Assembly (NCBI RefSeq): GCF_015548375.1
Contig: NZ_JADMWW010000009.1
Span: forward strand, 1-64,000
Direction: 5' to 3'
Source: Collinsella aerofaciens
GTDB lineage: Bacteria > Actinomycetota > Coriobacteriia > Coriobacteriales > Coriobacteriaceae
DNA length: 64,000 nt
The notes below the pieces were generated by a model. The model saw nothing but the letters and a program-made list of their open reading frames with translations. It made no database searches and was not told the DNA's origin. Positions within the stretch are counted from its first letter, which is position 1. Each line of letters opens with the position of its first letter. This document shows positions 54,551 to 61,516 of this stretch, in pieces. The position numbers and the translations under genes are program-made.

Positions 54551-55618
54551 ATGTCCGACAATATGCAGTCTACCGATGAGATTTTGGACGACGAGTCCCT
54601 GGATGCGGTGGATACCGAGGAGCTCGAGGAAGTCGAGGAGTTCGACCCGTTTAAGGGCATGAGCGATGAGGAGCTCGACGCCCTGTGCGACGAGGACGAC
54701 AACCTCGCGGACTTTGGCGACGTGGAGCCCAGTTTCCGCAGCGGTTTCGTGGCCCTGGTCGGTCGTCCCAACGCTGGCAAGTCTACGCTGCTTAATGCCT
54801 GCTATGGCAAAAAGGTCGCCATCACCTCGCCGGTGGCCCAGACGACCCGCCGCCGCATGCGCGCCGTCGTCAACCGCCCCGGCTACCAGCTGGTCTTTGT
54901 CGATACCCCCGGTATTCATAAGCCCAAGGACGGCTTGGGATCTGAGCTCAACAAGAGCGCGTTGTTCGAGCTGAACGATGTCGATGTCGTCGCGTTTTTG
55001 ATTGATGCCACCAAGCCGATCGGCAGGGGAGACGCTTGGGTTGCCGAGCGCGTAAGATGCGCCCGTTGCAAGAAGGTCCTGGTGCTCACCAAGGCCGATG
55101 AGGCCGATCCCGCCCAGGTTATGGAACAGCTCAAGGCCGCCCACGAGCTCATGGAGTATGACGACGAGATCGTGACGTCGTCGGTCAAGAACTTCAACGT
55201 CGATGCCTTTATCGAGACCGTTGCGCACTTTTTGCCCGAGGGTCCGCGTTGGTTCCCCGAGGACATGGGTACCGACGCTTCCGATGAGACGCTCGTTGCC
55301 GAGTTTGTGCGCGAGAAGGTCTTGCGCCGCACCCGTGATGAGATCCCGCACTCCGTGGGCGTGATCTGCGATGCGCTCGAGCAGACCAAGAAGGTGCTGC
55401 GCGTGCACGCCACCATTTACGTTGAGCGTGAGGGCCAGAAGGGCATCATCATTGGCAAGGGCGGCGAGATGATCAAACATATCGGTATCGACGCCCGTCG
55501 CGACCTTGAGCGCATCTTTGGCACCCAGGTCTTTTTGGAGCTGGACGTGAAGGTTAAGGCCGGCTGGCGTGACGACGAAGCTCAGATTCGCCGCTTTGGC
55601 TACAACGCCGAAGATTAG
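54551..55618 (+). CDS. era: GTPase Era with acidic N-terminal extension, 355 aa
   Basis: Era binds GTP and the 3' end of 16S rRNA and couples ribosome assembly to growth. G1 is GRPNAGKST (71-79), G3 is DTPGIHKPKDG, G4 is LTKADEAD, and a C-terminal KH domain has VEREGQKGIIIGKGGEMIK. About 60 acidic residues (many Asp/Glu) precede the G domain, making it longer than the usual ~300. ATG 54551 is well placed; no later start would keep a good ribosome binding site. Confidence 0.95.
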   Translation: MSDNMQSTDEILDDESLDAVDTEELEEVEEFDPFKGMSDEELDALCDEDDNLADFGDVEPSFRSGFVALVGRPNAGKSTLLNACYGKKVAITSPVAQTTRRRMRAVVNRPGYQLVFVDTPGIHKPKDGLGSELNKSALFELNDVDVVAFLIDATKPIGRGDAWVAERVRCARCKKVLVLTKADEADPAQVMEQLKAAHELMEYDDEIVTSSVKNFNVDAFIETVAHFLPEGPRWFPEDMGTDASDETLVAEFVREKVLRRTRDEIPHSVGVICDALEQTKKVLRVHATIYVEREGQKGIIIGKGGEMIKHIGIDARRDLERIFGTQVFLELDVKVKAGWRDDEAQIRRFGYNAED

Positions 55619-55633
55619 GGACACGCGGCGCGA

Positions 55634-56383
55634 ATGGCAGGTTCTCGCACATATCGCACCAAGGTGCTCGTCCTCGACAAGACGAAGCTCAAAGAGACCG
55701 ACCTGATCTTGACGATGCTTGACGAGCGGGGGCGGCAGGTTCGTGCCGTGGCAAAGGGCGCCCGCAAACCCGGCGGACGCCTGGCTGCGCGCTGCGAGCA
55801 GTTCTGTACGGTAGATATGCTGCTCGCACATGGACGGTCACTCGACGTGGTTTCCCAGGCCGAGCTTATGGAGGCGCCGCTCGGCGTTGCGCCCGATTAC
55901 GAGACGACCTGCGCCGCAAGCGCGATCGCCGAGGTCGCGCGCGTGTGCTCGTTCGAGGACGCCGAGGACCCGTTTACCTTTGCTATAACGCAGCGAGCGC
56001 TTGCCCTGGTGGGCAGCGGGCTCGACACGGCGCATATGGATCTACTTGTTGCGGCATATGTCTTTAAGCTGCTGTCGCACGTTGGCTATCGACCCGATTT
56101 TTCGGCCTGCGTGCTGTGCGGAGACCCCATGCTGTCGTATTTTTCGCCCCAGGCGGGCGGCCTCATGTGCGGGTCGTGCGCGTCGAGCGTTCCAGGTGCC
56201 GAACTGGTGTCGACCGGTGAGGCCGCATGGCTGCGCGCCCTCATGTCCATGACCTTCGATGCGCTTTTGGCCGAGCGAATCGACCCGCATACCGCAGCCT
56301 TTTTGCTGGGGCTTTCGCATGTTTGGGCTGCGACGCACACCGATCAGCGCCTCCGTGCGATGGAATTCATGTTGGGTCGGTGA
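55634..56383 (+). CDS. recO: DNA repair protein RecO, 249 aa
   Basis: RecO anneals single strands and helps load RecA. The N-terminal OB fold (YRTKVLVLDKTKLKETDLIL) is followed by helices and a four-Cys zinc finger (CVLCGDP and GLMCGSCASS). ATG 55634 starts 15 nt after era. The era-recO order is conserved widely. Confidence 0.94.
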   Translation: MAGSRTYRTKVLVLDKTKLKETDLILTMLDERGRQVRAVAKGARKPGGRLAARCEQFCTVDMLLAHGRSLDVVSQAELMEAPLGVAPDYETTCAASAIAEVARVCSFEDAEDPFTFAITQRALALVGSGLDTAHMDLLVAAYVFKLLSHVGYRPDFSACVLCGDPMLSYFSPQAGGLMCGSCASSVPGAELVSTGEAAWLRALMSMTFDALLAERIDPHTAAFLLGLSHVWAATHTDQRLRAMEFMLGR

Positions 56384-56521
56384 TGATGCGCAGGCGCGGG
56401 CTGCTTGTGGTAACATACCGACCTGTTGGTACCTCGACCTTGGTTGCTCGCTCCACCGGCGGCTTCCCAGTCCGAGGCGAATCGAGTCGCCCGATGGCGA
56501 CGCAAAACGAAAGGTGAAACA

Positions 56522-56800
56522 ATGACTGTTTCCAAAGAGCGCAAGGCGGAGCTGACTGCCCAGTTCGGTAACACCCCGGTCGACACCGGCAACCCCAAGG
56601 TTCAGGTCGCCATCCTGTCCGAGCGCATCAAGGAGCTGACCGAGCACATGAAGTCCCACCAGAAGGACTTCCACACCCGTCGTGGTCTGCTCATGCTCGT
56701 CGGTCGTCGTCGTCGTCTTCTCTCCTACATCAAGAAGAACGACATCGTCGAGTACCGTGAGCTCATCAAGGCTCTGGGCATCCGCGACAACATCCAGTAG
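56522..56800 (+). CDS. rpsO: 30S ribosomal protein S15, 92 aa
   Basis: S15 binds 16S rRNA helices 20-22. Conserved KERKAELTAQFGNTPVDTGN, ERIKELTEHMKSHQKDFHTR and GLLMLVGRRRRLLSYI identify it. ATG 56522 follows AAAGGTGAAACA. The 138-nt leader holds short hairpins such as GAGTCGCCCGATGGCGAC near the start, which might serve S15 autoregulation. The rpsO-pnp order is classical. Confidence 0.97.
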   Translation: MTVSKERKAELTAQFGNTPVDTGNPKVQVAILSERIKELTEHMKSHQKDFHTRRGLLMLVGRRRRLLSYIKKNDIVEYRELIKALGIRDNIQ

Positions 56801-56814
56801 GATTTGTACATGCT

Positions 56815-56846
56815 AAGAGCGTCCTGCGCAGCGGGGCGCTCTTTTT
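56815..56846 (+). terminator. Intrinsic terminator between rpsO and pnp
   Basis: AAGAGCGTCC (56815-56824) pairs with GGGCGCTCTT (56834-56843) with one wobble, followed by a T-run. Confidence 0.8.
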
Positions 56847-56913
56847 GTGTAAGGGCGCGAACAATCACGCTCTGAAGCGTGGCGGGGGCAGGGGGCCCGC
56901 GTCACATGAGAAG

Positions 56914-56936
56914 CCCGCAGGCAAGGGGTCTGCGGG
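56914..56936 (+). promoter_or_regulatory. Hairpin immediately before the pnp ribosome binding site
   Basis: CCCGCAG (56914-56920) and CTGCGGG (56930-56936) form a 7-bp stem ending 3 nt before AAAGGAG. In E. coli the pnp leader hairpin is cut by RNase III for autoregulation; a similar role here is inference. Confidence 0.4.
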
Positions 56937-56949
56937 GTAAAGGAGAACA

Positions 56950-59196
56950 ATGACACTCGTATCCAAGACCTTTGAGCTGTACGGCAAGACCTACACCTTT
57001 GAGTCGGGCGAGCTTGCCAAGCAGGCCACCGGCGCCTGCCTGGTCAAGCAGGGTGACACCACGATGCTCGACACCGTGGTCGTCTCCAAGGAGCGTAAGA
57101 ACTACGACTTCTTCCCGCTGACCGTCGACTTCAACGAGAAGATGTACGCTGCCGGCCGCATCCCGGGTGGCTACCTCAAGCGTGAGGGCCGTCCCAGTGA
57201 GAAGGCTACGCTCACCGCGCGCATGATCGACCGTCCGATTCGCCCGAGCTTCCCGGATGGCTTCCGCAACGAGGTGCACATCGTCGCCACCTCGCTCGTC
57301 GCCGACCAGGTCAACCCCTTCGACGTCATCAACGTCATGGGTGCTTCTCTGGCCATGACGCTCGGCGGCGTGCCCTTCGAGGGTCCGCTTGCCTGCGTGC
57401 GCATCGGCCGTAACGTGGAGACCGGCGAGTTTATCGTCAACCCCACCTACGAGGAGCGCGAGAACTCCGATCTGGACCTGGAGCTGGGCGGCTCTGCCGA
57501 CTTCATCTCGATGGTCGAGGCCGGCGCCGAGGAGATCTCCGAGGACGACATGCTCGCCGCCATGAAGTTTGGCCAGGAGGCCCTTGCTGCTTTCTGCCAG
57601 GCTCAGGACGAGTTCGTTGCCGAGTGGGAGCAGGTCAACGGCCCCATCGTCAAGAAGGAGTACCCGCTCGACCAGCCCGTCGAGGAGGTCCAGGAGCGCA
57701 TCTTCGCCCACTACGACGAGATGGCAGCCGCCCTTCGCGACGCCGACAAGCTCTCCCGTATCGGCAAGGTCGAGGCTCTGAAGGAGTCCATCCGTGCCGA
57801 GTTTACCGAGGAGGAGCAGGCCGCTTGGGAGCGCGAGATCCCCGTGGCGCTCAAGAAGCTCGAGAAGAAGGCCATGCGCACCATGGTCGTCGAGACCGGT
57901 GAGCGCGTCGACGGCCGTGCCGCCGACGAGATCCGTCCCATCATGGTGAAGGACAACTACCTGCCGCTCGTTCACGGCTCCGGCCTGTTCCAGCGTGGCC
58001 AGACCCAGGTGCTCTCCGTCCTGTCGCTCGGCATGCTCAACGAGGGCCAGCGTCTGGATACCATCGAGCCCACCGAGGGCAAGCGCTACATGCACCACTA
58101 CAACTTCCCGCCTTTCTGCACCGGCGAGACCGGCCGCATGGGCAGCCCCAAGCGCCGCGAGATCGGCCATGGCAATCTGGCCGAGCGCGCTCTGCTTCCG
58201 GTGCTTCCCGACGAGAACGAGTTCCCCTACGCCATCCGCGTCGTCTCCGAGGTCATGGAGTCCAACGGCTCCTCTTCGATGGCTTCGACCTGCGGCTCCA
58301 CGCTCGCCCTTATGGACGGCGGCGTGCCCATTAAGCGCCCGGTCTCCGGTATCGCCATGGGCCTGATCCAGGAGGAGGGCAAGACCGTGGTCCTGTCCGA
58401 CATCCAGGGTCTCGAGGACTTCCTGGGCGACATGGACTTTAAGGTCACCGGCACCACCGAGGGCATCACCGCCCTGCAGATGGACAACAAAGCCACCGGC
58501 CTCACCTTCGACATCCTGGCCCGCGCTCTGCAGCAGGCCAAGGAGGGTCGCGCCTTCATCCTGCAGAAGATGCTCGATGTGATCCCCGAGCCGCGCCACA
58601 CCACGCGCAGCACCGCTCCGCGCATCGTCTCCATCCAGGTTCCGACCGACAAGATCCGCGACGTCATCGGTTCCGGCGGTAAGGTCATCCGCGGTATCCA
58701 GGATGAGACCGGCGCTTCGGTCGACATCCAGGAGGACGGCACCGTCTTTGTCGGCGGCACCGGCGAGTCCGTGGACCAGGCTGTCGAGCGCATCAAGCTC
58801 ATCATCAAGGTTCCCGAGCCGGGCGAGGAGTACACCGGTCGCGTGGTCTCCATCCAGCCCTTCGGCGCCTTCGTCAACCTGCTGCCCGGTAAGGACGGCC
58901 TGCTGCACATCTCCCGCGTCGCCAAGGGCCGCGTGGAGAAGGTCGAGGACGTCCTCAACGTGGGCGACGAGGTCAAGGTCGTCGTCATCGAGGTCGACGA
59001 TCGTGGCAAGATTTCGCTCGATCGTCTGGACAAGCCCGAGGCCCCGGCTCGTGCCGAGGGTGCCTCTGAGGGCGACGGCGAGCACTTCCAGCGCCGTGAG
59101 CGTCCGCGTCGCGAGCGCTCCGAGCGCAGCGACCGTCCGCGCCGTCCCGGCGACAACGGAGGCCGCAAGCCCCGTCGTCACCACGACGCCGAGTAA
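56950..59196 (+). CDS. pnp: Polynucleotide phosphorylase, 748 aa
   Basis: PNPase degrades RNA 3' to 5' using phosphate and can add tails. Two RNase PH domains flank a helical domain; the second has SDIQGLEDFLGDMDFKVTGT. The KH domain carries IRDVIGSGGKVIRGI, and an S1 domain follows. The C-terminus ends in about 35 residues rich in Arg, Glu and Ser. ATG 56950 has AAAGGAG upstream. The gene is separated from rnj by a terminator and two long palindromes. Confidence 0.98.
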   Translation: MTLVSKTFELYGKTYTFESGELAKQATGACLVKQGDTTMLDTVVVSKERKNYDFFPLTVDFNEKMYAAGRIPGGYLKREGRPSEKATLTARMIDRPIRPSFPDGFRNEVHIVATSLVADQVNPFDVINVMGASLAMTLGGVPFEGPLACVRIGRNVETGEFIVNPTYEERENSDLDLELGGSADFISMVEAGAEEISEDDMLAAMKFGQEALAAFCQAQDEFVAEWEQVNGPIVKKEYPLDQPVEEVQERIFAHYDEMAAALRDADKLSRIGKVEALKESIRAEFTEEEQAAWEREIPVALKKLEKKAMRTMVVETGERVDGRAADEIRPIMVKDNYLPLVHGSGLFQRGQTQVLSVLSLGMLNEGQRLDTIEPTEGKRYMHHYNFPPFCTGETGRMGSPKRREIGHGNLAERALLPVLPDENEFPYAIRVVSEVMESNGSSSMASTCGSTLALMDGGVPIKRPVSGIAMGLIQEEGKTVVLSDIQGLEDFLGDMDFKVTGTTEGITALQMDNKATGLTFDILARALQQAKEGRAFILQKMLDVIPEPRHTTRSTAPRIVSIQVPTDKIRDVIGSGGKVIRGIQDETGASVDIQEDGTVFVGGTGESVDQAVERIKLIIKVPEPGEEYTGRVVSIQPFGAFVNLLPGKDGLLHISRVAKGRVEKVEDVLNVGDEVKVVVIEVDDRGKISLDRLDKPEAPARAEGASEGDGEHFQRRERPRRERSERSDRPRRPGDNGGRKPRRHHDAE

Positions 59197-59218
59197 CAGC
59201 TAAACATAAGCAGCTCAA

Positions 59219-59250
59219 CAAGGGCGACTCCGGACAGGGGTCGCCCTTTT
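59219..59250 (+). terminator. Intrinsic terminator after pnp
   Basis: AGGGCGAC (59221-59228) pairs with GTCGCCCT (59240-59247), followed by TTT. The 3' arm's last bases and T-run (59243-59250) also form the outer end of the first long palindrome. Confidence 0.8.
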
Positions 59251-59391
59251 GCTTGCGCCCGGGAGGGCCGCATATGAAGTTTCCTGCTCTACAGTCCTGC
59301 GCAAGACGGAAAGCACATTAAGTGCTTTCCTTTGCGTGCGGAACTCGCGATAAACTTCATATGCGGCCCTCCCGGGCGCAAGCAAAAGGGC
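59243..59391. repeat. Long palindrome A: perfect 40-bp arms with a 69-nt structured tip
   Basis: Positions 59243-59282 and 59352-59391 are exact reverse complements over 40 bases. The 69-nt tip (59283-59351) starts with CCTGCTCTACAGTCCTGC and contains an inner hairpin GGAAAGCAC/GTGCTTTCC with loop ATTAA. It ends with GCGGAACTCGCGAT. The same tip, inverted and with compensatory inner-stem changes, caps palindrome B. No gene lies inside. It may be a transcribed RNA fold or a DNA element. Confidence 0.9.
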
Positions 59392-59515
59392 TGGTTAGTG
59401 CCGCTCGCTATTTAGTTAGACAGTCTATTCAGTAGTCAGATTTCAGATCAGTAGATAGACACAGCAGTATTTCCCCTGATAAAACCTACCAAAATAAACC
59501 TATCTCATATTGGCA
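59392..59515. other. A+T-rich spacer between the two long palindromes
   Basis: No gene, promoter or known motif recognised. It is more A+T-rich than the surrounding chromosome and contains repeated short CAGT/AGAT-like words. It may be part of a composite element spanning 59243-59656. Confidence 0.5.
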
Positions 59516-59656
59516 GGTCAGGGCTCAGCGGCCCCGGCACGGGCTAAGTTTATCGTGAGTTCCGCACGAACAGGAGGCCACTTAATGTGGCCTCCGTCGT
59601 GAGCAGGACTGTAGAGCAGGAAACTTAGCCCGTGCCGGGGCCGCTGAGCCCTGACC
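59516..59656. repeat. Long palindrome B: perfect 36-bp arms with the same 69-nt tip, inverted
   Basis: Positions 59516-59551 and 59621-59656 are exact reverse complements over 36 bases. The loop is also exactly 69 nt (59552-59620). Read on the minus strand it begins CCTGCTCTACAGTCCTGC, has inner hairpin GGAGGCCAC/GTGGCCTCC with loop ATTAA, and ends GCGGAACTCACGAT, nearly the tip of palindrome A. The outer arms are unrelated to those of A except for AAGTTT next to the tip. Confidence 0.9.
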
Positions 59657-59844
59657 GGCGGGATACACAGGTTCAGATGGGGCTTTGATGCATGGGTGGT
59701 CTGTTGTTGTGCAAATGGGTATCATACTGAGGTTATTGCATCGACTCTGCGATGCATGTTTGTACGTTCCCGGCGGTCGGTTTGCCAGAAGCGCCCCGTC
59801 GGTTGTTCCAGACCCGTTTCGAAGAAAGGAAACCACACTAACCT

Positions 59845-61515
59845 ATGGCAGCTAAAAAATCATCTCCCTTGAAGATCATTCCGCTCGGCGGCCTTGACGG
59901 CATCGGCAAGAACATGACGGTCTTCGAATGCGGCGACGACATGGTGCTCGTTGACGCTGGCCTCATGTTCCCCGACGATTCCCAGCCCGGTATTGACCTG
60001 GTGCTTCCCGACTACACCTATGTTCTGGAGAACGAGGAGAAGCTCCGCGGTATCGTCGTCACCCACGGCCACGAGGACCACACCGGTTCGCTTCCGTATC
60101 TGCTGCAGGACCTCAACAACAAGGTGCCCATCTTCTCGAGCAAGCTGACGCTTGGCTTTATCGAAGGCAAGCTTTCTGAGTTCCGCATCCGCGCACCCAA
60201 GTTCCGCGAGGTTAAGGGCGGCAGCCATGTCAACCTCGGCGGCATCTCGCTCGACTTCTTCTCGATGACGCACTCCATCCCCGGCGCTCTGGGCGTGTTC
60301 ATTCGCACCAATCAGGGCACCGTTATGCACACTGGCGACTTTAAGCTCGACCAGACGCCCATCGATGGTGTCACGCCCGACTATGCCGCTATCAGCCGCT
60401 TTGCCAAGCAGGGCATCGACCTGTTGCTGTCCGACTCCACCAATGCCACGGTTCCCGGCTTTACCAAGTCCGAGGCCGAGGTTGGTCCCAACCTACTGCA
60501 TGCCATCAAGAACGCCCCGGGTCGCGTGTTCGTCGCTTCGTTCTCGAGCCATATCCATCGTTTGCAGCAGATCTGCGATGCCGCCCGCAAGTGCGGCCGT
60601 AAGGTCGTTGTGACCGGTCGCTCCATGCTCACCAACACCCGCGTCGCGCGCGAGCTGGGCTACCTCAACATCGACGATGCCGATATCATCGATGCCTTCG
60701 ATATCGATAACCTGCCCGACGACAAGATCGTCGTCATGTGCACCGGTTCTCAGGGCGAGCCGCTGTCGGCCCTGTCCCGCATGGCCAATGGCGAGCACAA
60801 GACGCTCTCTATCCACGAGGGCGATACCGTCATCCTCTCGGCAACTCCCGTTCCCGGCAACGAGAAAGCCGTTCAGCAGGTCGTCAACAGCTTGGCCAAG
60901 CTCGGCTGCGACGTGTGGGATAAGAACCGTGCTCTTGTCCACGTCTCGGGCCACGGCAGCCAGGAGGAGCTTAAGCTCCTGATGGCCATGGCCAAGCCCA
61001 CGTACTTTATGCCGGTTCACGGTGAGGCCGTGCATCTGCGCGCCCATGCCCAGCTGGCCCGCAAGATGGGCATCAAGGATGATCACATCTTTATCCTCGA
61101 TAACGGCGACACGCTCGAGATGCGCGGTGGTATCGTCAAGCGTGGTACGCCCGTCGAGTCCGGCGTCGTCTACGTCGACGGCCTGCGTATCGGCGATACC
61201 GACCCCATCGTCCTGCGCGATCGCCAGAAGCTCGCCAATGACGGTATGGTCACGGCCGTCGCCATCGTCTCGCTCAAGCACAAGAAGATTGAGGCCATCG
61301 AGTTCTCGGGCCGCGGCGTCTCGTTTGCCATCGACGACCAGTTCTCCGAGGATGCCTCCGCGTCTATTATGAAGACGATTGAGAAGGGCAAGTTCAGCTT
61401 TACGAGCAGCGGTTCCGATGCCATTCGCAAGGCCGTGCGCGACTCGCTCTCTAACTTTATCTGGAGTCGTACGCGCACTCGTCCGATGATCATCCCGGTC
61501 GTCATGGAGGTTTAG
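59845..61515 (+). CDS. rnj: Ribonuclease J, 556 aa
   Basis: RNase J is a metallo-beta-lactamase/beta-CASP RNase with endo- and 5' exonuclease activity and a main mRNA decay enzyme in Gram-positive bacteria. The metal motif THGHEDHTGSLPYLL, MHTGDFKLDQTP, the beta-CASP SFSSHIHR and the C-terminal VHVSGHGSQEELK and MPVHGEAVHLRAHA regions are present. ATG 59845 lacks a close ribosome binding site; GAAAGGA is about 15 nt upstream. It ends one base before the ftsK start. Confidence 0.97.
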   Translation: MAAKKSSPLKIIPLGGLDGIGKNMTVFECGDDMVLVDAGLMFPDDSQPGIDLVLPDYTYVLENEEKLRGIVVTHGHEDHTGSLPYLLQDLNNKVPIFSSKLTLGFIEGKLSEFRIRAPKFREVKGGSHVNLGGISLDFFSMTHSIPGALGVFIRTNQGTVMHTGDFKLDQTPIDGVTPDYAAISRFAKQGIDLLLSDSTNATVPGFTKSEAEVGPNLLHAIKNAPGRVFVASFSSHIHRLQQICDAARKCGRKVVVTGRSMLTNTRVARELGYLNIDDADIIDAFDIDNLPDDKIVVMCTGSQGEPLSALSRMANGEHKTLSIHEGDTVILSATPVPGNEKAVQQVVNSLAKLGCDVWDKNRALVHVSGHGSQEELKLLMAMAKPTYFMPVHGEAVHLRAHAQLARKMGIKDDHIFILDNGDTLEMRGGIVKRGTPVESGVVYVDGLRIGDTDPIVLRDRQKLANDGMVTAVAIVSLKHKKIEAIEFSGRGVSFAIDDQFSEDASASIMKTIEKGKFSFTSSGSDAIRKAVRDSLSNFIWSRTRTRPMIIPVVMEV

Positions 61516-61516
61516 T

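Noticed and set aside
56902-59184. 760-codon open frame antisense to pnp
   Set aside because: Antisense shadow; pnp matches its family along its whole length.
59219-59391. Palindrome A as simply the pnp terminator
   Set aside because: A normal terminator already exists at 59219-59250; the 40-bp arms and covarying 69-nt tip go far beyond that need.
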